A DNA stretch of 41,294 nt from contig DAIEHA010000008.1 of the NCBI GenBank assembly GCA_027355945.1, positions 1-41,294 on the forward strand, in the 5' to 3' direction. This DNA comes from Candidatus Parcubacteria bacterium (GTDB lineage: Bacteria; Patescibacteriota; Minisyncoccia; UBA6257; 2-01-FULL-56-20). Every line of letters begins with the position of its first letter. Within the stretch, counting starts at the first letter, position 1. A program made the translations under genes and the position numbers. The notes beneath the pieces were generated by a model. It did not search any database, was not told the DNA's origin, and saw nothing but the letters and a program-made list of their open reading frames with translations. This document shows positions 15,316 through 25,784 of the stretch, piece by piece.

Positions 15316-16599
15316 ATGGCATTCCTCAAGAAGAATACGAAGAAATTGATCGATATTGCGGGCCCCGGCATCATCACCGGAGCGGCCGACGACGATCCGT
15401 CGGGAATCGCCACCTATTCCCAAACGGGCGCGCAGTTCGGATATGGCCAGCTCTGGACCGCGGCGTTCCTGCTCCCCTTCATGACGGCGATCCAGGAGGC
15501 GGTGGCGCGCATCGGAGCGGTGACCGGCAAGGGCATTGCGGCCGTCGTGAAGCAGCGTTATCGGAAAGAGGTGCTCTGGGGCGTGATCGCGCTCGTGCTC
15601 GTCGCGAACACCATCAACATCGGCGCCGACCTCGGGGCAATGGCGGCCGCGGCAAAGCTCGTCGTACCCGTCATCCCCTTCGGAGTCCTCACACTTCTCT
15701 TTACCGCAACCATCCTCACGCTCGAGATCTTCGTATCGTACAAAAAATACGCGCGCGTCCTCAAATGGCTTTCGCTTGCGCTGCTCGCCTATCCCCTCAC
15801 CGCGCTTCTCGTAACAGAACCGTGGGGCGTGCTCCTTCACGCCACCTTCGTGCCGCACATCGAATTCAGCTTCGCATTCCTTTTCATCATCACGGGCGTC
15901 TTTGGCACGACGATATCGCCCTATATGTTCTTCTGGGAAGCCTCCGAGGAGGTCGAGGAGGAGGCGGCGCGGCACATGCTCCGCAAAGACGGCGCCCCCC
16001 GCATCACGCCGGCCTTCCTGCGCAAGATCCGCATCGATAATTTCTTGGGCATGCTCTCATCGGAGATCGCCACATGGTCCATCATCGTGGTGGGTGCCAC
16101 GGTGCTCAATGCCCATGGTCTCACGGATATCCGCACAAGCGCCGATGCGGCGAAGGCGCTCGAACCCCTCGTCCGCACATTCCCTTACGCAGGGTTCTTC
16201 GCCAAACTCCTTTTCTCCATCGGCATCATCGGCCTCGGGCTTCTCGCCGTACCGGTCCTTTCCGCATCAGCCTCCTATGCCATCGCGGAAGCCATGGACT
16301 GGCGCGAAGGGCTCAATCTCAAGTTCAAACGCGCCCACGGATTCTACGGCGTGATCACCGTGGCCACGCTCATCGGCCTCACCATCAATTTCATCGGGAT
16401 CGATCCCGTGAAAGCGCTCGTCTTCACTGCGGTGGCGAACGGGGTCGCCGCCGTGCCGCTCGTCTTCATCATCGCAAAGATCGCGGGCGACGAGCGCATC
16501 ATGGGCGAGCATAAGAGCGGATGGCTTTCGCGCATCTTCGTATGGGCCACATTCGCCGTCATGGCTGCGGCCGCACTCGCGATGTTCGCCACGCTTTGA
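15316..16599 (+). CDS. Nramp-related divalent metal transporter
   Basis: A 427-residue protein with about 11 membrane segments and the Nramp layout. Helix 1 carries AGPGIITGAADDDPSGIATYSQTGAQFGYG, where classical MntH has DPGN. Helix 6 carries FGTTISPYMFFWEASEEVEEE, where classical MntH has MPHN. The Met and His/Asn ligands that select Mn/Fe are therefore absent. This fits the divergent Nramp-related group, some members of which transport Mg2+. A promoter box TATACT (15296-15301) lies 14 nt before the ATG, and no SD is present. No regulator or partner is adjacent. Confidence 0.88.
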   Translation: MAFLKKNTKKLIDIAGPGIITGAADDDPSGIATYSQTGAQFGYGQLWTAAFLLPFMTAIQEAVARIGAVTGKGIAAVVKQRYRKEVLWGVIALVLVANTINIGADLGAMAAAAKLVVPVIPFGVLTLLFTATILTLEIFVSYKKYARVLKWLSLALLAYPLTALLVTEPWGVLLHATFVPHIEFSFAFLFIITGVFGTTISPYMFFWEASEEVEEEAARHMLRKDGAPRITPAFLRKIRIDNFLGMLSSEIATWSIIVVGATVLNAHGLTDIRTSADAAKALEPLVRTFPYAGFFAKLLFSIGIIGLGLLAVPVLSASASYAIAEAMDWREGLNLKFKRAHGFYGVITVATLIGLTINFIGIDPVKALVFTAVANGVAAVPLVFIIAKIAGDERIMGEHKSGWLSRIFVWATFAVMAAAALAMFATL

Positions 16600-16644
16600 C
16601 GCTCCCATTCCCGCCTTGCGAGATACGCCGCCGCCATACAGTTC

Positions 16645-16673
16645 TTGACACTTCTCTGTGAATGCCTTATTTT
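16645..16673 (+). promoter_or_regulatory. Sigma-70-like promoter of the orphan gene at 16732
   Basis: A perfect TTGACA (16645-16650), a 17-bp spacer and TATTTT (16668-16673). The predicted start near 16680 leaves a leader of about 50 nt ending in GGGAGGA (16720-16726). Confidence 0.7.
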
Positions 16674-16731
16674 AAAACGCAGTTTCATCGTAACAGACGT
16701 ATCAAGGCAAATCACTTTCGGGAGGATTCTC

Positions 16732-17076
16732 GTGAACGGAACCCCTAGCAAGCGTGGAAGGCAGATGCTTCCCACGGAAGTATTAACGACCCAACAGATT
16801 TCATTCCTTCTGATCCTTCAGAAGGAAGTCGATTCAGCCGCGAGCAACACGGAAAGGTCGGTTGCACAGAACCGCTATCTTTCCCACTTCACGAATTGCC
16901 TCCGGGCCGCATCAAGCCCTCGAGCGGTGCGCCAGCTCATGGAACTTCCTGCTCCAAGTGAACGCTTGGAGCGGCAGTTGCAGAACAAGCTGCACCAGCT
17001 TACGATCATCACCCCCATCGAATCCGACAGGCAGCAGCTTGGAGGAGGCTCGTCGCCCCTTCCTCAGCTTGCCTGA
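16732..17076 (+). CDS. Hypothetical protein, 114 aa
   Basis: I do not recognise a family. It is a soluble, mostly helical protein: TTQQISFLLILQKEVDSAASN and a second amphipathic stretch SERLERQLQNKLHQLTII could form a small helical bundle. There is no signal peptide and no metal motif. The start is a GTG at 16732, chosen because GGGAGGA lies 5 nt before it and the promoter is downstream of the earlier TTG at 16645. It is a single-gene unit with its own strong promoter and terminator, and it is less GC-rich at its 5' end than its neighbours, which suggests a recent or lineage-specific gene. Confidence 0.65.
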   Translation: MNGTPSKRGRQMLPTEVLTTQQISFLLILQKEVDSAASNTERSVAQNRYLSHFTNCLRAASSPRAVRQLMELPAPSERLERQLQNKLHQLTIITPIESDRQQLGGGSSPLPQLA

Positions 17077-17090
17077 AGGCATATCACAAA

Positions 17091-17115
17091 GGCCGAGTCC
17101 CCCGCTCGGCCTTTT
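17091..17115 (+). terminator. Terminator of the 114-aa orphan gene
   Basis: GGCCGAG and CTCGGCC pair around TCCCCCG (17091-17111). TTTT follows. Confidence 0.88.
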
Positions 17116-17208
17116 GCACGCCCTTTTTTCCTTTGTCCATCCCCTCCATCCCGCTTCCTCGCTGCTATGCATACCCGCGGATGCCTCTCCGCTGCGCCTT
17201 GAGGTGCG

Positions 17209-18243
17209 TCACCATCCGCTAAACGGATTCTCGCGTTCGAACTGGGACGATTCCGCCTGCGCCACGATGCGTACCATCATGCGGAGCGCCTCGAGCGGAT
17301 GTTCACCGCTCGCCGTCTCATCGGAAAGCATCACGGCATCCGTGCCATCCCATACCGCATTCGCCACGTCGCTCACCTCGGCGCGCGTAGGCCGCGCATT
17401 GTGCACCATGGACATGAGCATCTGCGTCGCCGTAATGCTTCCCTTGCCGTGCCATCCCGCATGGCGAATGAGGTTCTTCTGGATGAACGGGAGCCTTTCC
17501 GGCGCGATCTCGATGCCGAGATCGCCGCGCGCGATCATGATCGCATCGGATGCAAGAATGATCTCGTCGATATTCTTGATCCCGAGCGCGGTCTCGATCT
17601 TCGCGATTATCCTCGCTTTCGGTCCCACGATCTTCCGGAGTGCCGCAACGTCCGCGGCGGTCTGTACGAAGGAGATCGCAAAGACCTTCACTCCGTGCTT
17701 GAGCGCGAATCTTACGTCCTTGATATCCTTCGCCGTGAGCCCGGCATTGGAAAGCTTGGTGTCGGGAAGGTTCACACCCTTCCGGGAATACAGCGTGCCG
17801 CCGCGCGCCACGCGGGCGACGATCCTCTGGCCGCTGATGCGCGTCACGACAAGCTCCATATCCCCGTTCGCAAGATAGATGAGCTCTCCCGGCCGCATAT
17901 CCTTATGAAGGAGCGGGCTATCGATGAAAATGATGCGGCCATCGCTCTCGGCGTCGCCCTTCTTCGTGGAGAACGTGATGCTTTCCCCTTCCGTAAGGGT
18001 CCGCCCCTCGGACGGAAGCGCGCCCACCCGGATGCGGGGACCCTGCAGGTCCTGCATGATGGGGATCTTGCGGCCCGCTTTGCGCGCCGCGGCCTCGATC
18101 CTTTTCTTGTATTTGATGAAATTCTCCTCCGTGCAATGGGAGAAATTGACGCGGACGATGTCCATGCCCGCATTCACGAACTCGCGGACCATCTCCTCGG
18201 AATCGGATACCGGACCTATTGTTGCGATTATTTTGGTGCGCAT
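17209..18243 (-). CDS. pyk: Pyruvate kinase, short form without C-terminal domain
   Basis: A 344-residue enzyme that makes ATP and pyruvate from phosphoenolpyruvate. The A domain begins MRTKIIATIGPVSDSEE and has VRVNFSHC and MQDLQGPRIRVG. The B domain follows (residues about 70-165). Active-site motifs include ISFVQTAADV, IIAKIETALGIKNIDEI, MIARGDLGIE and the signature ATQMLMSMVHNARPTRAEVSDVANAVWDGTDAVMLSDETA. It stops right after the barrel (ERENPFSGW), about 120 residues short of the usual length, so the allosteric C-terminal domain is absent. The ATG at 18243 follows TATAAT (18256-18251) by 7 nt and is probably leaderless. It is divergent from eno across 89 bp. Confidence 0.95.
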   Translation of the reverse strand: MRTKIIATIGPVSDSEEMVREFVNAGMDIVRVNFSHCTEENFIKYKKRIEAAARKAGRKIPIMQDLQGPRIRVGALPSEGRTLTEGESITFSTKKGDAESDGRIIFIDSPLLHKDMRPGELIYLANGDMELVVTRISGQRIVARVARGGTLYSRKGVNLPDTKLSNAGLTAKDIKDVRFALKHGVKVFAISFVQTAADVAALRKIVGPKARIIAKIETALGIKNIDEIILASDAIMIARGDLGIEIAPERLPFIQKNLIRHAGWHGKGSITATQMLMSMVHNARPTRAEVSDVANAVWDGTDAVMLSDETASGEHPLEALRMMVRIVAQAESSQFERENPFSGW

Positions 18244-18250
18244 GGCCCTC

Positions 18251-18256
18251 ATTATA
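18251..18256 (-). promoter_or_regulatory. -10 promoter of pyk (leaderless)
   Basis: A perfect TATAAT on the minus strand ends 7 nt before the ATG at 18243. The earlier in-frame ATG at 18252 lies inside the box and is rejected as the start. Confidence 0.7.
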
Positions 18257-18290
18257 CCGTCGTACGCCCGCGCTGTCGAGCACGGCGTAG

Positions 18291-21219
<2,929 letters not shown>

Positions 21220-21278
21220 GCACCTGCGCGGACCCGTTTCTCGCATGCGCCGGAACGAATACTGGAATGCCATAACGC

Positions 21279-21306
21279 ATAAAACCCCGCACATGCGGGG
21301 TTTTAT
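21279..21306. terminator. Bidirectional terminator between gpmI and the convergent exported-protein gene
   Basis: ATAAAACCCCGC-ACAT-GCGGGGTTTTAT is a perfect 12-bp stem with A/T-rich flanks, giving a T-run on either strand. Confidence 0.93.
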
Positions 21307-21327
21307 GAATGCTTCGCTACGCCGATA

Positions 21328-22005
21328 TCAATGCACCGACACGTCGCGGACGATCTGCGCCGCCACCGTACCGTTCGCATCGACTCCGTACACGCGGACG
21401 CTATCGCCGCCCGTAATTCCGGAGAACGGAAGCGTCGCCCACACGCGGTTCACGAGCTCCGTATTCGCAGCCGTGTTCACCGTGTAGACCGTACCGTTCG
21501 CCGTGGTCAGCGTGAAGGAGGAACCGCTCACATTGCTCGCCGTGCCGATATAATCGCGCGGCGCCGCAGAACGGATCCCTTGCGCGGACTGCGCGTTCGC
21601 CTTCTCCTGTGAGGAGAGTGCTGCGCGATAGGTCCAATCCCGGACAAGCGTGGCATTCACGGTCCAGTTGGCATTCGTCGCCACCGAACCCTGGACGCCC
21701 ACGAAATCACCCGTCTTGAACTGATTCGCATAATCCGTCGCCGCCGCGGGGAGGACCGTTGCGGATGCGGGAACGTCCACCGTCCACGTACCGCCCCAGC
21801 TCTCCACCGTGATCGTACCCGCCGAAACGGATGCGATTGTGCCACGGAGAAGGATGTTCCCTTTCGGGCCCACTTGAACGATCTGCGGCTGTACCGTCGA
21901 GGCCACGGGAGCCGGGACCGCCGTCTGAGCTCCTGCAACCATCGCCATCGCGAGGATCGCTGCGCTCGCAGCAATGCCCGCACCTGCCGTCAATTTCCTG
22001 TTCAT
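21328..22005 (-). CDS. Exported protein with two DUF5666-like repeats
   Basis: A 225-residue protein with a signal peptide (MNRKLTAGAGIAASAAILAMAMVAGAQT, cut likely after AGA or AQT). Two similar beta-rich units follow: LRGTIASVSAGTITVESWGGTWTVDVPASATVLP at about residues 52-110 and IGTASNVSGSSFTLTTANGTVYTVNTAANTELV at about 150-225. The pattern matches DUF5666-type small beta-barrel repeats seen in many CPR secretomes, whose function is unknown. It is the last gene of the electron-transfer operon order (FMN protein, reductase, Pro/Ala-rich anchor, this gene). An AATACT box (22019-22014) 8 nt upstream may also give it its own message. Confidence 0.8.
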   Translation of the reverse strand: MNRKLTAGAGIAASAAILAMAMVAGAQTAVPAPVASTVQPQIVQVGPKGNILLRGTIASVSAGTITVESWGGTWTVDVPASATVLPAAATDYANQFKTGDFVGVQGSVATNANWTVNATLVRDWTYRAALSSQEKANAQSAQGIRSAAPRDYIGTASNVSGSSFTLTTANGTVYTVNTAANTELVNRVWATLPFSGITGGDSVRVYGVDANGTVAAQIVRDVSVH

Positions 22006-22047
22006 GGTTATTGAGTATTGTTTTTACGACCTTTCCTTTTTTGCCGA

Positions 22048-22371
22048 TCAATTATCGCCATATCCCTCCCCTCCATCGCCTCCCGCCGGACGCGCCACCG
22101 TATGCGATATCGCAGGCGTCGGTGCGGGTGCGGGTGCGGAAGTTGATGCGGCGGCATTCCCCGACGTACCGGATGCCGGAGCCGCAAGGGCCGCCGCGGG
22201 CGCAGCTGCCGTTGCAGCTGCCGGAGTGCCTGACGCCGCACTCACCGCCCCCGGAGCAGCGGAAGGAAGCACGGACGTACTCCCGGGCTGGAACCACGAT
22301 GCTGCCGCAATAAGCCCTCCCACGAGAAGCGCATTCACGACGAAAAGCCAGTCATCCCCGGGGTCGTTCAT
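22048..22371 (-). CDS. Small membrane-anchored Ala/Pro-rich protein
   Basis: A 107-residue protein. It has a short N-terminus, one membrane segment (about residues 9-27, LFVVNALLVGGLIAAASWF), then an extracytoplasmic low-complexity tail rich in Ala, Pro, Ser and Thr that ends in a Gly/Asp segment. No enzymatic motif is visible. The tail contains an APAPAPTPA block nearly identical, in protein and DNA, to the linker of the FMN-binding protein of the same operon. The start at 22371 is set by TATAAT (22384-22379), 7 nt upstream; the box covers the end of the reductase gene. The gene begins 16 nt after the reductase stop. Confidence 0.7.
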   Translation of the reverse strand: MNDPGDDWLFVVNALLVGGLIAAASWFQPGSTSVLPSAAPGAVSAASGTPAAATAAAPAAALAAPASGTSGNAAASTSAPAPAPTPAISHTVARPAGGDGGEGYGDN

Positions 22372-22387
22372 ATCCTTCATTATATAC

Positions 22388-23914
22388 TTACGCAAAACCC
22401 GGGAAAAAGTCACTCTTGATCCTGAACCGGGAAACGCCCATGTCTGTCAATGTTTTTTCGAAGGCTGCAACCATCGCATGAGGGCCCGAAATATAGAAGG
22501 TACGGCTCCGATAATCCGGTATCTGGCTTTCGATAAGGCCCGCATCGATCTTTCCCGCATAGGTTCCGGCCGCAGAACCCTTCCCGTCGGTCACCGCATA
22601 GATCGTCCGTATCCCGAGCTCCTTCTCCGCCCGATCGAGGATATCCCTGTATGCGATGTCGCCTGCGGTCCTGTTCGAATACAGCATGACGACATCCCTC
22701 CGTTCGCCCTTGTCGAGGAGATAGTGGACCATGCTCCGGAACGGAGTGATGCCGATCCCTCCTGCGATGAACACGAGCTTCTTCCTCGGATCCCGCGGCA
22801 GCACGAACCCTCCTGCAAGATGCGCCACGGAGATCTTGTCCCCCTTCTTCATTGCGGCAAGCGTGCGCTTGAACGTGCTCGGCTGCGGATAGAACTTCAC
22901 CCCGAGCCTCACCACATCCTCCGTGGGCGCCGATGCGAGCGTGAAATACCTCCTGTTGCCGCGATCATCGGGGTCTTTATGCGCGAGCGTCCACTCCATG
23001 TATTGTCCCGGCGCGAACGCGAATCTCCTGTCCGATGAAAAGACGAAATCATACGCGTCCTTCGCCGCCTCTTCGATGCCGATAAGGGTGAGCATGAACC
23101 GCCCCTTGGGGCTTACGAGATAGGAGAACACGTTCCCGAACAGAAGCGCGAGCTCCGGCGAAAGATAGAACGATCCTATATGGATGTTGGGAGCAAACAG
23201 GAATCCGACAATGGCCCCGTAGGCGATGCGCAGCGGACGGTTCGGTGGGGTCGTGAGCGGCTCCGTGAGCATCACGAATGCGAAAAAGAAGAAGGCGGAG
23301 TGGAGGATCGTCTGATCGATGGCGGTCAGCTGGTTCCCTGCCCCCGCCGTCGCAGCAGCCGTCACGAAGAGCGCGGCCGCGAATGCCGCCACGAGGTCCG
23401 TCCGCTGGATCTTCCGCACGACCATGAAGCCGCCCGCAAGCACGAAGGGCAGGAGGGCGAGATTGCCGCCCACCCACCATGTCGCCTCCCTGCCGATGAG
23501 GAGTGCGGACAGCGCCACACCGAACGCAGCGGGATTGAAAAGATGCCGCTTCCCTATCGCAAAAAGATACTTCGAGGCCGTCGCCCATATGGAGATGAAG
23601 ATCAGGAATCCTATGCCGGCGACGTCGTTCGCCGCTACGGGAGAGGCGATGAGCGCGAGGATGAATGCGGTGATATAGACCGATTCGACGTTCGTGACGG
23701 CATCGAACGCTTTTGCGAAAACCCAGTTCGCAGCCATGCTCGTCCCCATGATGACCGCCGCCGAGAACACGAGCGATGCGGGACCGAAGGGAACAAGACC
23801 GAAGAAGCTGAACACGAACGACACCCCGAGAAGGGCCGCAAGATAGTACAGGATGAGACGATACATCGTCGTCCTGTTCAGAATGCCATCGATCCATGCG
23901 AGCATCGCTTCCAT
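22388..23914 (-). CDS. RnfD/NqrB-like membrane domain fused to a ferredoxin-reductase-type flavoprotein
   Basis: A 508-residue fusion. Residues 1 to about 275 hold eight to ten membrane helices and the RnfD/NqrB-type segment GKRHLFNPAAFGVALSALL. Residues about 280-508 form a cytoplasmic FAD/NAD(P)H reductase domain, with GQYMEWTLAHKD, RRYFTLASAPTE (FAD binding), FIAGGIGITPFRSMV (nucleotide binding) and YISGPHAMVAAFEKTL. There is no Cys, so no 2Fe-2S domain as in NqrF, and no SGAT motif for covalent FMN in the membrane part. It should carry electrons from NAD(P)H through flavin into or across the membrane, most simply to the FMN-binding protein encoded 9 nt upstream. The ATG at 23914 has no SD. 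Confidence 0.9.
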   Translation of the reverse strand: MEAMLAWIDGILNRTTMYRLILYYLAALLGVSFVFSFFGLVPFGPASLVFSAAVIMGTSMAANWVFAKAFDAVTNVESVYITAFILALIASPVAANDVAGIGFLIFISIWATASKYLFAIGKRHLFNPAAFGVALSALLIGREATWWVGGNLALLPFVLAGGFMVVRKIQRTDLVAAFAAALFVTAAATAGAGNQLTAIDQTILHSAFFFFAFVMLTEPLTTPPNRPLRIAYGAIVGFLFAPNIHIGSFYLSPELALLFGNVFSYLVSPKGRFMLTLIGIEEAAKDAYDFVFSSDRRFAFAPGQYMEWTLAHKDPDDRGNRRYFTLASAPTEDVVRLGVKFYPQPSTFKRTLAAMKKGDKISVAHLAGGFVLPRDPRKKLVFIAGGIGITPFRSMVHYLLDKGERRDVVMLYSNRTAGDIAYRDILDRAEKELGIRTIYAVTDGKGSAAGTYAGKIDAGLIESQIPDYRSRTFYISGPHAMVAAFEKTLTDMGVSRFRIKSDFFPGFA

Positions 23915-23923
23915 TGCCGTGGA

Positions 23924-24544
23924 CTATGCCTTTGCCTGTGAGAGAGCCGATGCGAGCGACTGCTGGAAGCCTTCGCTCGTGAACGTGGCGCCCGAGATGA
24001 TGTTCACGTTCGCACTCTGGGCCGCCACTGCTTCCTGCGTCAGATACGGCATCGCTTGTTCGTTTATATATACCGACGTGCTATGACTGTTCGGATACTG
24101 AAGGAATTTCACATCGGTCAGTTTGCCGCCCTGCACGATCGCCTCGACCTGTACCATACCGTAATAGGCATCCACTGCGCCTCCGGTGTACGTTCCATCA
24201 TTATACTGTCCCTGAGGTTTGGGCGCAGGCGTCGGTGCGGGCGCGGGTGCGGGAGCCGGTGCGGGCGCTGACTTTTGCGTCTTTGACTGCGTTCCCGTAT
24301 TCGCCTGCTGCGTCGCAGATTGCGATGTGCCGGATGTGCCTGATGATGCTCCCGATCCCCCCGTAGGGGGATTGCTGCCCGAGGATGATGCTCCCGTGAA
24401 TGCAAGGGTTCCCGACGAACCGCCGCTTCCCGCCGCTACGGGAGCTGCCACGGAGGGACCCACCGACGCGGACCCTTGGTTCATGAAGATCATATATGCC
24501 GCCGATGCCGCAATGAGTCCGAGGGAGATCAGGAATTTTTTCAT
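23924..24544 (-). CDS. Membrane-anchored FMN-binding protein (RnfG/NqrC-type domain)
   Basis: A 206-residue protein with an N-terminal signal anchor (MKKFLISLGLIAASAAYMIFM, no lipobox Cys). A long Ser/Gly/Thr- then Ala/Pro-rich linker (about 25-112) leads to a C-terminal FMN-binding domain (about 113-206). NIISGATFTSEGF carries the SGAT motif whose Thr is the covalent FMN site in RnfG, NqrC and related proteins. Attachment would need an ApbE flavin transferase, which is not in the window. It is the first gene of the operon with the RnfD-like reductase and is divergent from an ECF sigma gene. TATAAT lies at 24579-24574, leaving a leader of about 23 nt without a clear SD. Confidence 0.88.
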   Translation of the reverse strand: MKKFLISLGLIAASAAYMIFMNQGSASVGPSVAAPVAAGSGGSSGTLAFTGASSSGSNPPTGGSGASSGTSGTSQSATQQANTGTQSKTQKSAPAPAPAPAPAPTPAPKPQGQYNDGTYTGGAVDAYYGMVQVEAIVQGGKLTDVKFLQYPNSHSTSVYINEQAMPYLTQEAVAAQSANVNIISGATFTSEGFQQSLASALSQAKA

Positions 24545-24573
24545 GAAAAATAGGGTTGCCGTTTTATTACCTA

Positions 24574-24579
24574 ATTATA
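24574..24579 (-). promoter_or_regulatory. -10 promoter of the FMN-protein/reductase operon
   Basis: A perfect TATAAT on the minus strand, about 30 nt before the ATG, with no recognisable -35. A second TATAAT on the + strand (24612-24617) faces the sigma-factor gene. Confidence 0.6.
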
Positions 24580-24657
24580 CGCGCTCCTGCGCGCTTTTCA
24601 TGCACGCGCACTATAATTCCCGGACAAGGCGTATTATCATAGATACTATCGAACGAA

Positions 24658-25278
24658 ATGACGCTCCGCATCGCGCTTATGGCGAACCAACACGATATCA
24701 CCGAGGAATCCCTGGCCGCCGCATCCGATGAGACGCTCGTCCCCCTCGCCATTGCGGACGACCGCCATTTCGAGGTCCTTGTCGAACGGTATGAACCCCG
24801 GTTGCGGCGCTATATCATGCGCTTCATCAACTGCAGCCAGGAGGACGCGAAAGATATCGTACAGGACACCTTCATCAATGCCTACCGCAACCTCAACGAC
24901 TTCGATACCGGGCTCAAGTTCTCATCGTGGATCTACCGCATCGCGCACAACGAAGCAGTGAGCCATTTGCGACGCATCACGGCCCGGCCATCGGCCCCAT
25001 GGGATGACGAGAAGCTCGAGGCGCTCGCCTCCGATGCGGACATCGAACGGGAGCTTCACCGCACGATGGATAACGCGGCGGTCCGCGCCGCCGTGGACCG
25101 GCTCGATGCAAAATATCGGGAGGCGCTCGTGCTCCGCTATTTCGAGGATAAAAGCTATGAGGAGATCTCCGACATCCTCCGCAAACCGAAAGGCAGCGTC
25201 TCCTCGCTCATCACCCGGGCGAAGCGCCTCCTCGTCGATACGGTGAAAGAAACCGGCCGCGCGCACGTACAAGGATAA
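24658..25278 (+). CDS. ECF-type RNA polymerase sigma factor
   Basis: A 206-residue sigma-70 family protein with only regions 2 and 4. Region 2 (about 35-105) has RHFEVLVERYEPRLRRYIMRF, DIVQDTFINAYRNL and FSSWIYRIAHNEAVSHLRR. Region 4 (about 140-195) has LDAKYREALVLRYFEDKSYEEISDIL and a helix-turn-helix KPKGSVSSLITRAKRLL. The first ATG (24658) lies 8 nt behind a TACTAT box preceded by CGGACA at 17 bp; a second ATG at 24679 is possible. Two membrane-protein genes follow at short spacing, and an electron-transfer operon is divergent, so regulation of envelope functions by a membrane-held sigma is plausible. Confidence 0.93.
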   Translation: MTLRIALMANQHDITEESLAAASDETLVPLAIADDRHFEVLVERYEPRLRRYIMRFINCSQEDAKDIVQDTFINAYRNLNDFDTGLKFSSWIYRIAHNEAVSHLRRITARPSAPWDDEKLEALASDADIERELHRTMDNAAVRAAVDRLDAKYREALVLRYFEDKSYEEISDILRKPKGSVSSLITRAKRLLVDTVKETGRAHVQG

Positions 25279-25292
25279 CGATACACCCCATC

Positions 25293-25784
25293 ATGTCGGA
25301 TACCAGCGAAAAGATCATCAAGGAGATCCATGAGCGGCATGTGACCCACCGTCCACGATGGCATTTTTTCATGCGCGATGCATCCGTGTGGACGGCGCTC
25401 GTCGCCGCCATCGCGTTCGGCGCACTTTCCCTCAGCATCGAAGAGGCCGTCATCGAGCGCGGCCTTGCCGTCGGAGGCGCATATGGGCCCCTCCATTTCA
25501 TCCTTCAAGGCACCTCCCTCCTCTGGATCCTCTCCTCCGCGACATTCGTGGTGCTTGCATTCCTCAACCTTCGGCATATAAAGGAAGGGTACCGCTTCCG
25601 CGCATGGTGGATCGCGATCGGCATCGTTGCCATGGTGGTCACCTTCGGCCTGCTCTTCCGCCAGGAAGGGATCGGCGATCGCGCGGAATCGCTGCTCGAG
25701 CATAATGCCTTCTATAAAGGAGCCCTCCACATCCACTATCCCGATGATCGACCCCAACAGCCGTACGGAGCAGGAAATCCATAA
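25293..25784 (+). CDS. Membrane protein downstream of ECF sigma, candidate anti-sigma factor
   Basis: A 163-residue protein with a charged cytoplasmic N-terminus (EKIIKEIHERHVTHRPRWHFFMRD) and three membrane segments (about 31-52, 63-85 and 98-116). A 40-residue tail at the end is Pro/His-rich. It has no zinc-binding anti-sigma motif. Position immediately after an ECF sigma gene (14 nt), and a soluble N-terminus followed by membrane helices, suggest an anti-sigma role. This is inference from context only. Its last 41 nt overlap the next gene. Confidence 0.7.
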   Translation: MSDTSEKIIKEIHERHVTHRPRWHFFMRDASVWTALVAAIAFGALSLSIEEAVIERGLAVGGAYGPLHFILQGTSLLWILSSATFVVLAFLNLRHIKEGYRFRAWWIAIGIVAMVVTFGLLFRQEGIGDRAESLLEHNAFYKGALHIHYPDDRPQQPYGAGNP

